The translations under genes were made by a program, and so were the position numbers. From the NCBI RefSeq assembly GCF_030580955.1, contig NZ_JAUQON010000002.1:1-64000 (forward strand): DNA of 64,000 nucleotides. The letters run 5' to 3'. The notes below the pieces were generated by a model. The model had not been told where the DNA came from. It ran no database searches and saw only the letters and a program-made list of their open reading frames with translations. This document shows, one piece after another, positions 9,125-18,645 of this stretch. Source of the DNA: Hymenobacter convexus. Its GTDB lineage: Bacteria > Bacteroidota > Bacteroidia > Cytophagales > Hymenobacteraceae. Every line of letters starts with the position of its first letter. The stretch's first letter is position 1.

Positions 9125-10321
9125 TTATTTCAGCTGATACAAGGCTTCCACCGGAAAATGGTCGCTCCATTTCATTTCGCGGTGCACCTGGCAGCCCAGC
9201 ACCTGCCACTGGGGCGAGGCAAACTGCTGGTCGATGCGCAGGCCGGGCAAGCGGCCGTGGTAGGTGGCCCCAATGCCGAGGCCCACGGTGGCCCAGGCGT
9301 TTTGGAGGTGGTCGGCCAGCTGGTCGTAGGGGTAGGAATAGGGCAGGTCGTTGAGGTCGCCGGCCAGCAGCACGGGGTAGGGTGAGCGGGCCACGCGGGC
9401 CAGCACGGTGTCAACCTGGGTGCCGCGGGCCACGGCGCCGTTGCGGAAGCGGCGCAGCAGGTTGGGCGCTTTCTGGCGCAGGCCGGCGCGGCTTTCGGTG
9501 GCAGCGGCCAGGTCGGCGTCGGCCATGCTCATGCTTTGCAGGTGCAGGTTGAACACGCGGATGGTGTCGGGGCGGCCGCGGCCGGTGCGGGCGGCAGGGC
9601 GCGCCACGTCGGCCCACATGGCGTGGTTTTGCGAGAGCTTGCCGAAGCTGATGGTGCCGCGCCGCACAATGGGAAAGCGCGAAAAAATGGCCAGCCCGAA
9701 CTCGGCGCCCGCCTTGTTGGTGAGCGTGACGGACACGAACGAGTGCCGGCCGCTGCTGCGCCCCAGGTATTCTTCCGACCGGAAAATGTCCTTGTCCTGT
9801 CCCGAGCCGTGGGGCTCGTTGTAGAATTCCTGCAGGCAGAGCACGTCGGCCGGGCTGGTGGCCAGCCACCGAATCAGGCCAATGGAGGAGGCATTATCGG
9901 GCTCGCGCAGTTGGGCGTACACGTTGAAAATCCGCACGTTGGCCGACAGCAGCGACACCTCGCTGGGGTGCACCGCGAAAAACCGGGAGCGCGGCAGCGC
10001 CACCTTGGGCAAGGGCACGGGGCGGCCCCCGGCGGGCGGGGTTTCGCCCTGCATTTCCGGAAACACCAGGTGCAAAGCCAGCCCGCGCTGCACGTGGGGC
10101 CACATCAGGCCCAGCACCGCAATGGGCAGCACGGCCACCCGCCAGTTGCGCCGCAGCCAGTACAGCGCCAGCAGCGCCGTGAGCAGCAGCGCCACCGGCG
10201 TGGTGAGCGCCCCAAACACCACCGGCCAGAACGCGCCGGCCGGCACCTGCTCGCAGGCAATGGCCAGCAGCAGCCAGCCCAGGGTGAACAAGGTTATTTT
10301 GAAAGCGAAAGAGCGGCGCAC
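9125..10321 (-). CDS. Membrane-anchored endonuclease/exonuclease/phosphatase-family protein
   Basis: 398 residues. Three hydrophobic segments at the N-terminus (~8-25, 31-53, 60-75) anchor the protein; the rest (~115-398) is an EEP-fold domain. Visible motifs are LLSANVRIFN, LCLQEFYNE with the metal-binding Glu, FSRFPIV, VFNLHLQS, LAGDLNDLP with the catalytic Asp/Asn, and the terminal SDHFPV with the catalytic Asp-His. Related proteins hydrolyse phosphodiesters in nucleic acids or lipids; the membrane anchor suggests a periplasmic substrate but this cannot be read from sequence. ATG start at 10321 is supported by the hydrophobic N-terminus. Confidence 0.85.
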   Translation of the reverse strand: MRRSFAFKITLFTLGWLLLAIACEQVPAGAFWPVVFGALTTPVALLLTALLALYWLRRNWRVAVLPIAVLGLMWPHVQRGLALHLVFPEMQGETPPAGGRPVPLPKVALPRSRFFAVHPSEVSLLSANVRIFNVYAQLREPDNASSIGLIRWLATSPADVLCLQEFYNEPHGSGQDKDIFRSEEYLGRSSGRHSFVSVTLTNKAGAEFGLAIFSRFPIVRRGTISFGKLSQNHAMWADVARPAARTGRGRPDTIRVFNLHLQSMSMADADLAAATESRAGLRQKAPNLLRRFRNGAVARGTQVDTVLARVARSPYPVLLAGDLNDLPYSYPYDQLADHLQNAWATVGLGIGATYHGRLPGLRIDQQFASPQWQVLGCQVHREMKWSDHFPVEALYQLK

Positions 10322-10422
10322 GGCACAGAAAAACGAGCCCGCAAAGGTAACGCCGGGCCCGCAAGCGCCGCCGGGGAGGTATAAGCGGCTTGGTGCTGGA
10401 ATAATTGGTGCTGGAATAAAAA

Positions 10423-10461
10423 GAACGTCATGTCGAGCGCAGCCGAGACATCTCGCGTGCC
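10423..10461. repeat. Single arm (half-element) of palindromic repeat family B
   Basis: GAACGTCATGTCGAGCGCAG and the following CCGAGACATCTCGCG match one arm of the family B palindromes (19942-20042, 29827-29947, 43314-43411), but no inverted partner follows; instead a complete family A palindrome begins 14 bp later. Confidence 0.7.
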
Positions 10462-10474
10462 AAAGTAATTAAGT

Positions 10475-10584
10475 CGGCTGTCATCCTGAGCGCCGCGAAG
10501 GACCTTACCACGTCCGAACTTTTTGCAGTAATCAATTTGGCGCAAACGTGATAAGGTCCTTCGCGGCGCTTAGGATGACAGCCG
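10475..10584. repeat. REP/MITE-like palindrome, family A
   Basis: Outer CGGCTGTCATCCTGAGCG pairs with the inverted copy ending GGATGACAGCCG, with a ~40-nt AT-rich loop. This copy has the variant GCCGCGAAGG in place of GCAGCGAAGG on the left and a compensating change on the right, so pairing is kept. It fills most of the 427-bp space between the divergent endonuclease-fold and propeller genes. Confidence 0.88.
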
Positions 10585-10748
10585 AAGCTTAGGCAGGACC
10601 CAACACGACACAGGTCGCCCCAGAATCAGGGGCAACCTTGCACGAATTTTGCACCGGCGCCGTTTCGGCAAAACCCCGGTGCCCGCCCCTGCCCCACGGC
10701 ACGCGGCGGACGGGCTCCATCTTACCGTTTTCTGCCTCTGGCGCACGT

Positions 10749-13700
10749 ATGCCTCTACTTTTCCGCGTTGATTGCCGGCCCCTGCGGGCGGCGCTGTTGT
10801 TGGTAATGCTGCTGGCGGCCGGCCGGCCCGCCCGGGCCACGGGCGGCGAGCCCGGCCACCCCAGCCTCGAATTTATTCAGAACCAGGGCCAGTGGGAAAG
10901 CCCGGTGCGCTACGAAGCCGCCCTGCCATCGGGCCGGCTGTTTGTGCTGCGCAACGCCCTCACCTACAGCTTCGTCGACCCGGCCCTGCTGAGCCACCAC
11001 CACGGCACGGACAAAACCGGCCAGCCCGCGAGCGCCGCCGCCCACGCCTACACCGTGCATTTTGAGAAAGCCAACGCCCGCCCCCGCCTCACGGCCGAGA
11101 CGCGCACCGAGGGCGAACGCAACTACTTTGTGGGCAACGACCCCAAGCGCTGGGCCAGCCACGTGGCCGCCTTCCGCCGGCTGCGCTACGAGGAGCTGTG
11201 GCCCGGCATCGGCCTGACGCTGTATGAGAACGCCGGGCAGCGCCTGGAATACGACGTGCTGCTGGCCCCGCGCGCCAACCCCGCCCGCGTGGCCCTGCGC
11301 TACGACGGCGCCAGCAGCCTGAGCCTGGATGCGGCCGGCAACCTGGTCATCAAAACCAGCGTGGCCACCACCACCGAAACCGCTCCGCAGGCCTGGCAAA
11401 CCGACGCCGCCGGCCAGCGCCGGGCCGTGCCCTGCCGCTTTGTGCTCACCGGTAACACCGTCACGTTCGCCTTGGGCCAATACGACCGCACCCGCGCCCT
11501 CACCATCGACCCTACGGTGCAGTTTTCCACCCTCACCGGCTCAGCGGCCGACAACTGGGGCTTTACGGCGACCTACGACGCGGCCGGCAACCTCTATTCG
11601 GGCGGCATTGCCTTCGGGCCGGGCTACCCGACGACGAATGGCGCCTACCAGGCCAGCTTCAGCAGCCTGGAAGACATGGCATTCATTAAATACAACACCA
11701 GCACCACGGGCGGCGCGGCGCGGGTGTGGGCCACCTACCTGGGCGGCAACAGCGCCGATTTTCCGCATAGCCTAGTAGTAAATGCGCAGAACGAGCTGGT
11801 CATTCTCGGCAGCACATCGTCTACCAACTTTCCTACCACCACCGGCGCGGCACAGCGCACGTTCGGGGGCGGCACACCTCTCAACCCCTTCGCAGCCCCC
11901 GTTACAGCCACGCAGTATATGATGCCCAATGGCGCCGACCTGGTGATTGCGCGGCTCAGTGCCACCGGCAGCGCGCTGCAGGCCAGCACCTACCTGGGCG
12001 GCTCCGGCAACGATGGCGTGCAGCGCGGGGGTTCGCTGCTGGCCGTGAACTACGGCGACGTGTTTCGGGGCGATGTGCTGCTCGACGGGGCCGGCAACGT
12101 GTACATCGCCTCGAACACCACTTCGCGCAACTTCCCGCTCATGAACTCGGGCTTCAACAGCGTGCTGGCCACTGGCGGCGCCAGCGATGCGCTGATAGCC
12201 AAGCTCAACCCCAACCTGAACATAGTGGTGTGGGCCGGCTACCTGGGCGGCACCGGCGAAGACGCGGCTTACTCCCTGCAGCGCGACGCGCAGGGCCGGG
12301 TGTACGTGAGCGGCGGCACCACGTCGCCCGCGCTGCCGGCCACGGCCGGGGCGTACCTAACCAGCCGGCCGGGCGGCACCGACGGCTTCGCGGCCCGCAT
12401 CAGCGCCGATGGATTGACGCTGGACCGGGTGACTTACATCGGCACGGGCGGCTACGACCAGGCGCAGTTTCTGCAGCTCGATGCAGCCGGCAATGCGTAT
12501 TTGTTTGGCCAAACGCTGGGGGCGTTTCCGACCACGCCGGGCCTATACGGCACGGCCAACGGCTCGCTCTTCATCCAAAAGCTGAACGCCGACCTGACGG
12601 CCAGCGTCTACAGCACCGTTTTCGGCAACCGCAACGGGGCCCTGGGCGGGCCCAACATGGTGCCCACGGCCTTTTTGGTTGATGACTGCGAGCGGGTGTA
12701 CGTGAGCGGCTGGGGCGGCGAGGACAACGACCAGGGCCAGTGGCTGGGCGGCAGCACCTTCGGCCTGCCCACCACGGCCAACGCCGTGCAGCGCACCACC
12801 GACGGCTCCGATTTTTACCTGGCCCAGTTCTCGGCTGGCATGACGGGGCTGGAATACGCCACCTTCTTCGGGCAAAACGGGGGCGCAGCCGAGCACGTCG
12901 ACGGTGGTACCTCGCGTTTCGACAAGCGCGGCGTGGTGTACCAGGCCATGTGCGCTACCTGCGGCGGCGGCCAGGGCTTCCCCGTGCCGCCCAATGCTGG
13001 CACCTACACCACCCGCAACGGCAGCACGAACTGCAACAACGGCGCCTTCAAAATGACCTTCGACATCGTTCAGGCCGACCCCGGCCCGCGCCGCTTTGTG
13101 TGCCTGGACGGCGGGCCGGTGACGCTGGGCGGCGCGCCCTCGGGCGGCACCTGGACGGGGCCAGGCGTACGGGCCGTGGCCGGCGGGGGCTACCAGTTTG
13201 TGCCTACTGCGGTGGGCCCGGGCCAGTACGGCATCACGTATTCGGTGGCCTCGACGGGCATCTGCGTCAGCACCAAGGGCGTGCGCTACGTGGTGGCCCC
13301 GCCTGTGGTACCGGCCATTGCCGTGGTGCCGCCACAGTGCACCTCGGGCAGCGCCGTGCCGCTGGCGGCCACGCCGGCGGGCGGCACCTGGAGCGGGCCG
13401 GGCGTGAGCGGCGGCAGCTTCAACCCGGCCGCGGCGGGGGTGGGCACGCACACCATCACCTACAGCGTGAGCGACTCGCTGGGCTGCGGCACCAGCACCC
13501 GCCAGGTGGTGGTGACGCGCCCGCCCACCGTGACCCCGGGCCGCGACACCACCCTCTGCGCCGACCAGCGCCAGCCGTTTCAACTGCGCGGCTTTGCGCC
13601 GGCGGGTGGCGTGTGGAGCGGCACCGGCGTGTCGGCGGGCGGCTTTTTCACGCCGCCGAACACCAACAACCGCGGCGGCGTGTTCGTGCTCACCTACACC

Positions 13701-14264
13701 GTGACCGAAGGGCCCTGCCAGACGGCGGTGCAGCGCACGGTGGTGGTGGCCCCCACCTCCAACCAGAACGTGGACCTGAACCTGCCCGTGTGCGCGGCCC
13801 TGCCGCAATACGCCGGCCTGGCGCCCTTCAAGTGCCTGCTCACGCCCGTGCTGCTGGCGCCGCATGCCAGCTACCTCTGGGATTTTGGAGATGGCAGCCC
13901 CACCAGCAGCGAGGCCACCCCGACTCACCTCTACGAGAAGCCCGGCTCCTACCGCGTGCAGCTCACGGCCCGCTACGCCAACTGCGAGGTGCTCACCGGC
14001 TTCGCGCCCGTGGAAGTGGGCGAAGTGCTGGTGCCCAACATCATCACGCCCAACGGCGACAACCTGAACCAGACCTTCCGGCCGCGCATCGGCTGCCTGC
14101 CCACCTCGCTGGAAGTGTATTCGCGCTGGGGCCAGCGGGTGTACCAATCTAACGATTATCATTATGACTGGGACGCCAAAAACCTGCCCGACGGCATCTA
14201 CTACTACCTGCTGCGCGACACCGACAACCGCCAGGTGAAGGGCTGGGTGGAGGTGCGCCGCTAG
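10749..14264 (+). CDS. Gliding-motility-associated propeller/Ig surface protein 1 (T9SS cargo)
   Basis: 1,171 residues. Signal peptide (MPLLFRVDCRPLRAALLLVM..., ~30 residues; mature start TGGEP rather than Gln), an N-terminal domain with LEFIQNQGQW (DUF7948-like), an SBBP-type beta-propeller region with recurring TYLGGSGNDG / FPTT blades (~260-780), Ig-like modules with GGTW(S/T)GPGV (~825-1000), a PKD domain (YLWDFGDGSP) and a type B T9SS sorting domain (NIITPNGDNLNQTF ... PDGIYYYLL). Exported by the SprA system to the cell surface. The ATG at 10749 is chosen over one at 10638 because it starts the signal peptide. It is followed 147 bp later by a paralogue, so the two are a tandem duplication. 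Function is probably adhesive or structural. Confidence 0.88.
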   Translation: MPLLFRVDCRPLRAALLLVMLLAAGRPARATGGEPGHPSLEFIQNQGQWESPVRYEAALPSGRLFVLRNALTYSFVDPALLSHHHGTDKTGQPASAAAHAYTVHFEKANARPRLTAETRTEGERNYFVGNDPKRWASHVAAFRRLRYEELWPGIGLTLYENAGQRLEYDVLLAPRANPARVALRYDGASSLSLDAAGNLVIKTSVATTTETAPQAWQTDAAGQRRAVPCRFVLTGNTVTFALGQYDRTRALTIDPTVQFSTLTGSAADNWGFTATYDAAGNLYSGGIAFGPGYPTTNGAYQASFSSLEDMAFIKYNTSTTGGAARVWATYLGGNSADFPHSLVVNAQNELVILGSTSSTNFPTTTGAAQRTFGGGTPLNPFAAPVTATQYMMPNGADLVIARLSATGSALQASTYLGGSGNDGVQRGGSLLAVNYGDVFRGDVLLDGAGNVYIASNTTSRNFPLMNSGFNSVLATGGASDALIAKLNPNLNIVVWAGYLGGTGEDAAYSLQRDAQGRVYVSGGTTSPALPATAGAYLTSRPGGTDGFAARISADGLTLDRVTYIGTGGYDQAQFLQLDAAGNAYLFGQTLGAFPTTPGLYGTANGSLFIQKLNADLTASVYSTVFGNRNGALGGPNMVPTAFLVDDCERVYVSGWGGEDNDQGQWLGGSTFGLPTTANAVQRTTDGSDFYLAQFSAGMTGLEYATFFGQNGGAAEHVDGGTSRFDKRGVVYQAMCATCGGGQGFPVPPNAGTYTTRNGSTNCNNGAFKMTFDIVQADPGPRRFVCLDGGPVTLGGAPSGGTWTGPGVRAVAGGGYQFVPTAVGPGQYGITYSVASTGICVSTKGVRYVVAPPVVPAIAVVPPQCTSGSAVPLAATPAGGTWSGPGVSGGSFNPAAAGVGTHTITYSVSDSLGCGTSTRQVVVTRPPTVTPGRDTTLCADQRQPFQLRGFAPAGGVWSGTGVSAGGFFTPPNTNNRGGVFVLTYTVTEGPCQTAVQRTVVVAPTSNQNVDLNLPVCAALPQYAGLAPFKCLLTPVLLAPHASYLWDFGDGSPTSSEATPTHLYEKPGSYRVQLTARYANCEVLTGFAPVEVGEVLVPNIITPNGDNLNQTFRPRIGCLPTSLEVYSRWGQRVYQSNDYHYDWDAKNLPDGIYYYLLRDTDNRQVKGWVEVRR

Positions 14265-14265
14265 C

Positions 14266-14311
14266 CCGGCCGCTGCCCCCGCACGACCAGCGGTGCGGGG
14301 GCAGCGGCCGG
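14266..14311. terminator. 19-bp GC-rich hairpin between the two paralogues
   Basis: CCGGCCGCTGCCCCCGCAC pairs perfectly with the inverted copy ending at 14311, loop 8 nt. It starts 2 bp after the first paralogue's stop. There is no T-run after it, so it may attenuate or stabilise the transcript end rather than act as a classical terminator. Confidence 0.6.
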
Positions 14312-14411
14312 CCGGTATTGTCCTTCAAGGCATGGCCGGTTTTCCTTGCTGAATTTCCTCTTTCAACGCTTTATCTTTACCAATCCACGGATTCCTTTCC
14401 ATTAGCTATTG

Positions 14412-17400
14412 ATGATTACACGTCTACCTTTTGCCGCCGCCACGCTTTTCCTGCTGACTGCCGCTCAGGCCTTTGGCCAGGCCGGTGAGCACGCCGGGCC
14501 GGCCAGCCACACCCTCGAATTCATCGAAAACAAAGGCCAGTGGGACACCCGGAGCCGCTACGAGGCCCAGTTGCCCGGCGGCCGGCTCTTTGCCGAAACC
14601 GACGGCCTCACGTTTTCGCTGCTGGCCGATGGCGGCCCCGCCCGCCACGCCCACGGCGCCCCCAAGGCCACCCCGCCCCCGGCCGACAGCACCGTGCGCG
14701 GCCACGCCCTGAAGCTGCGTTTCGAGGGCGCCGCGCCGGCCCGCGTGACGGCCGAAACGCCCACCGCCGAGCGCCGCAACTACTTCCTCGGCGGCGACGC
14801 CAAGCGCTGGACCCACGACGTGCGCAGCTTCCGCGAGCTGCACTACGCCGGGATGTGGCCGGGCGTGAGCGCCCGCGTGTACGAGAGCGCCGACCAGCAC
14901 CTGGAGTACGACTTCGTGCTGGCGCCCGGCGCCCGGCCCGGCGCCATTGCCCTGCGCCACGACGGCGCCGACGGCCTGCGCCTCGATGCCGCCGGCAACC
15001 TGCTGGTGAGGACGAGCGTGGGCACCCTCACGGAGCGCGCCCCGCAGGCCTGGCAGGCCGACGCCGCCGGCAAGCACCAGCCGGTGGCCTGCCGCTACGT
15101 GCTGACGGGCAGCACCGTACATTTTGCGCTGGGCAAATACGACGCCGCCCGCCCGGTCACCATCGACCCGGTGGTGGTGTTTTCGAGCTACACCGGCGCC
15201 ACGGCCGACAACTGGGGCTTCACCGCCACCTACGATGCGCAGGGCAACCTCTACTCCGGCGGCATCGTGTTTGGGCAGGGCTACCCCACCAGCTTCGGGG
15301 CGTACCGCACTTCTTTCGCGGGGCAATTCGACATCGGCATCATCAAGTACAACACGGCCGTTACGGGGTCGGCGGCGCGGGTGTGGGCCACCTACATCGG
15401 CGGCTCCGGCGCCGATTTTCCGCACAGCCTGGTGGTGAACAGCCAGGGCGAGCTGTTGATTCTGGGTACCACGGGCTCGACGGGCGCGGTGGGGTCGACC
15501 ACGGCCTTTCCCACCACCACCGGGGCGTTGCAGCGCACATTTGCCGGCGGCACCGCCGCGTCCCCGTTCGGCTTCAGCTACTCGCCTACCTACAACGTGC
15601 CCACCGGCTCCGACCTGATTATCGCCAAGCTCAACGCCACCGGCACTGCCCTGGTGAGCAGCACCTACCTGGGCGGCTCCGGCAACGACGGCCTGCTGCC
15701 GCTCGACCCCAACCTCTCGGCCTTCAGCACCACGCCGCAGCTGGCCCACAACTACGGCGACCCTTTTCGAGGTGATATTCAAGTAGATGCGGCCAACAAT
15801 GTATACATTGCCACGCACACCACTTCCACCAACTTTCCCATGGCCCGGGGCTTCAACAGCCTTTACCGGGGCGGTGCCTCCGACGGCGTGGTGTGTAAGT
15901 TCACCCCCGACCTCACGGCCCTGACTTGGGGCAGCTATCTGGGCGGCACCGGCTCCGACGGCGCCTTTTCCATTCAGATTGAGCCCACCAGCGGCGACGT
16001 ATACGTGGCCGGCGGCACGCTGAGCCCTAACTTTCCGACCACGGCGAATGCCTACCGCACCACTCGCCCCGGCGACGTGGATGGCTTCGTGACGCGCATT
16101 GCGGCCAACGGCACGAGCATTCTGCGGTCCTCCTTTGTGGGCACGGTCGACTATGACCAGGCGTTTTTCCTGCAGCTTGGTTCCGATGGCGGGGTGTATC
16201 TGTTGGGCCAGACCGGGGGCACTTTTCCGGTCACGCCCGGCCTCTACAACACCCGCTTCGGCACGCAGTTCATTCAGAAGTTTGATGCCAACCTGGGGCA
16301 AAGCCTGCTCTCGACGGTGTTCGGCAGCACCGCCGCCTCGAACATCGGCTTCATCAACATCGACCCCACGGCCTTTCTGGTGGACCAGTGCGACCGGGTG
16401 TACGTGTGCGGCTGGGGCGGCAACGAGAATGCCCAGGGCTACCCCTACATGGACTACAACGGCACTACCGTGGGCATGCCCATCACGCCCGGCGCCGCCC
16501 AGACCACTACCGATGGCTCCGACTTTTACCTGGCGCAGTTTTCGGCCGGCCTCACCAGCTTGGCCTACGGCACCTACTACGGCGATACCACCCCCAACTC
16601 TGCCGGCGAGCATGTGGACGGCGGCACCTCGCGCTTCGACCCGCGCGGCATTGTGTACCAAGCCGTTTGCTCGTGCTTTTCCACCAACGGCTTTCCCATT
16701 CCGCCGGGCGCCAACTACTATTCGGCCACCAACAACAGCGTTTCGAATACCACTTTCAACGTGTCGTGCAACAACGCCTCGTTTGTGCTCAATTTCCAGC
16801 CCAGCATCGCCAACGCGGGCTCCGACCAGGGCGTGTGCGCCACGGCCGGGCCGCTGGCGCTGGTGGGCTCGCCGGCCGGCGGCGTGTGGAGCGGGCCGGG
16901 CGTGACGGGCTCGGTGGCCGCGGGCTTCGTGTTCACGCCCTCGGCGGCGCTGGTGGGCGTACAAACCCTCACCTACACCGTGGCCAGCACGGGCGCGTGC
17001 ACCACCACCGGCGTCCGCCGCGTCACGGTGACGGCCCCGCCCGCGGTCACGCTCACCGCCGTACCACAGTCGAGCTACTGCCTGCCGGCGCCGGGCTCGC
17101 CAGCGTATGCGCTGGTGCCGTTGTCGGCCACGCCGGCGGGCGGCACGTTCAGCGGGCCCGGGGTGAGCGGCTCGGTGGCTACGGGCTTCACGTTTTCGCC
17201 CAACATCGCGGCCGGCACTTACCAGGTGACTTATACCCTGAACGTAAACGGCTGCGTGGTGACGGCCTCGCAGCCCGTGAGCATTGTGAGCGCGGCCAAT
17301 GCCGGCGTGCCCCAAACCGTGTGCGCCACGGCCGGCCCACTGGCGCTGGTGGGCAGCCCCACGGGCGGCACCTGGACGGGGCCGGGCGTGACGGGCAGCC

Positions 17401-18509
17401 CCGCTGCGGGCTTTGTGTTCACGCCTTCGGCGGCGCTGGTGGGCGCCAATACCCTGACCTACACCGTGGGTGGCACCTGCTCCGGCAACCGCGTGGTAAC
17501 GGTGACCACCCCGCCGGTGGTGGTTTTCAATCCGCTGCCGCAAGCCACGTACTGCCTGCCAGCCCCAGGCGGGCCGTCGATACCGCCGGTGCTTCTGACG
17601 GGCACACCGGCCGGCGGCCAGTTCAGCGGGCCAAACGTGACCGGCAATCCGGCCACAGGCTACGCGTTTTCGCCCACGCTCGCGGCCGGCACTTACCAGC
17701 TGACTTACACGGTGGTAGCCAACGGCTGCACGGTGCAGGCCACGCAAGCGGTGACGCTGGTGAGTCCGCCCGTGCCAACCCTGCCGGCCGATACCGTGCT
17801 CTGCCCCGGCAGCAGCCAGACGTTCCGGCTACGGGGCTCGCCGGCGGGCGGCACGTTTAGTGGCACGGGCGTGAGCGGCAGCGCGGCGGCCGGCTTCTTC
17901 TTCACGCCGCCAGTCGGCTTCCCCGGCGCCATCACCATAACATATAGCCTTGGCAACAGCGCTGGCTGCACGGGCAGCGCCACGCGGCGCATCTCGGTGG
18001 CCGCGGTGCCGCAGCTGGCCCCCACCTGGGCCCCGGTGGCCTGTGCCGAAACCCGCCTCACGCCGCTGACCCTGCGCTTCACGCTGGCCGGCACGGGCAT
18101 CCCGACGCCGCCGAATGTGACGTGGGATTTCGGCGATGGCACGCAGTCGACCGAGGCCAATCCGACACACACCTACGCCGCGGTCGGTACTTACCGCCCC
18201 ACCCTGCGCGTGCGCTACAACGGCGACCGCTGCGACGTCGTAGCCGCGCTCCCGGTAGTGGAAGCACAGGAGCGCAAAATCCCCAACATCATCACGCCCA
18301 ACGGCGACAGCCAGAACCAGTTCTTCCGCCTTGGTCCTGACTGCCCGCCGCGCCTGCAAATCTTCTCCCGCTGGGGCCAGCAGGTCCTCGACGCCCCCGC
18401 CTACCACGACGACTGGAAAGCCGAAGGCCAGCCCGACGGCGTGTACTACTACCTCCTCACCTACCCCGACGGCCACCGGCTGAAAGGCTGGGTGGAGGTG
18501 GTGCGGTAA
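14412..18509 (+). CDS. Gliding-motility-associated propeller/Ig surface protein 2 (T9SS cargo)
   Basis: 1,365 residues with the same architecture as its upstream paralogue: signal peptide (mature start Gln after QAFG), LEFIENKGQW N-terminal domain, propeller blades (TYLGGSGNDG, FPTT), Ig-like GGT(F/W)SGPGV modules, PKD domain (VTWDFGDGTQS) and type B sorting domain (NIITPNGDSQNQFF ... PDGVYYYLL). It has more Ig modules than the first copy: a two-module unit starting GVCATAGPLALVGSP is duplicated, at 16833 and 17319. ATG at 14412 is used; the TTG just before it is unnecessary. A family A palindrome follows the stop. Ligand unknown. Confidence 0.88.
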   Translation: MITRLPFAAATLFLLTAAQAFGQAGEHAGPASHTLEFIENKGQWDTRSRYEAQLPGGRLFAETDGLTFSLLADGGPARHAHGAPKATPPPADSTVRGHALKLRFEGAAPARVTAETPTAERRNYFLGGDAKRWTHDVRSFRELHYAGMWPGVSARVYESADQHLEYDFVLAPGARPGAIALRHDGADGLRLDAAGNLLVRTSVGTLTERAPQAWQADAAGKHQPVACRYVLTGSTVHFALGKYDAARPVTIDPVVVFSSYTGATADNWGFTATYDAQGNLYSGGIVFGQGYPTSFGAYRTSFAGQFDIGIIKYNTAVTGSAARVWATYIGGSGADFPHSLVVNSQGELLILGTTGSTGAVGSTTAFPTTTGALQRTFAGGTAASPFGFSYSPTYNVPTGSDLIIAKLNATGTALVSSTYLGGSGNDGLLPLDPNLSAFSTTPQLAHNYGDPFRGDIQVDAANNVYIATHTTSTNFPMARGFNSLYRGGASDGVVCKFTPDLTALTWGSYLGGTGSDGAFSIQIEPTSGDVYVAGGTLSPNFPTTANAYRTTRPGDVDGFVTRIAANGTSILRSSFVGTVDYDQAFFLQLGSDGGVYLLGQTGGTFPVTPGLYNTRFGTQFIQKFDANLGQSLLSTVFGSTAASNIGFINIDPTAFLVDQCDRVYVCGWGGNENAQGYPYMDYNGTTVGMPITPGAAQTTTDGSDFYLAQFSAGLTSLAYGTYYGDTTPNSAGEHVDGGTSRFDPRGIVYQAVCSCFSTNGFPIPPGANYYSATNNSVSNTTFNVSCNNASFVLNFQPSIANAGSDQGVCATAGPLALVGSPAGGVWSGPGVTGSVAAGFVFTPSAALVGVQTLTYTVASTGACTTTGVRRVTVTAPPAVTLTAVPQSSYCLPAPGSPAYALVPLSATPAGGTFSGPGVSGSVATGFTFSPNIAAGTYQVTYTLNVNGCVVTASQPVSIVSAANAGVPQTVCATAGPLALVGSPTGGTWTGPGVTGSPAAGFVFTPSAALVGANTLTYTVGGTCSGNRVVTVTTPPVVVFNPLPQATYCLPAPGGPSIPPVLLTGTPAGGQFSGPNVTGNPATGYAFSPTLAAGTYQLTYTVVANGCTVQATQAVTLVSPPVPTLPADTVLCPGSSQTFRLRGSPAGGTFSGTGVSGSAAAGFFFTPPVGFPGAITITYSLGNSAGCTGSATRRISVAAVPQLAPTWAPVACAETRLTPLTLRFTLAGTGIPTPPNVTWDFGDGTQSTEANPTHTYAAVGTYRPTLRVRYNGDRCDVVAALPVVEAQERKIPNIITPNGDSQNQFFRLGPDCPPRLQIFSRWGQQVLDAPAYHDDWKAEGQPDGVYYYLLTYPDGHRLKGWVEVVR

Positions 18510-18532
18510 GGCGCCTGCGGCTTAAAGAGGAC

Positions 18533-18641
18533 CTGAAAACGGCTGTCATCCTGAGCGCAGCGAAGGACCTTATCACGTTGGAGCAATTCGTATCAACGTG
18601 ATAAGGTCCTTCGCTGCGCTCAGGATGACAGCCGTTTTCAG
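18533..18641. repeat. REP/MITE-like palindrome, family A
   Basis: A near-perfect inverted repeat: CTGAAAACGGCTGTCATCCT on the left pairs with its inverted copy ending GTTTTCAG, about 43 nt per arm. It separates convergent genes and ends 5 bp from the flippase stop codon, so it probably also serves as the bidirectional terminator here. Confidence 0.9.
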
Positions 18642-18645
18642 CTCT

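Noticed and set aside
10638..10748. N-terminal extension of propeller protein 1 from an upstream start
   Set aside because: It would bury the signal peptide behind 37 polar residues.
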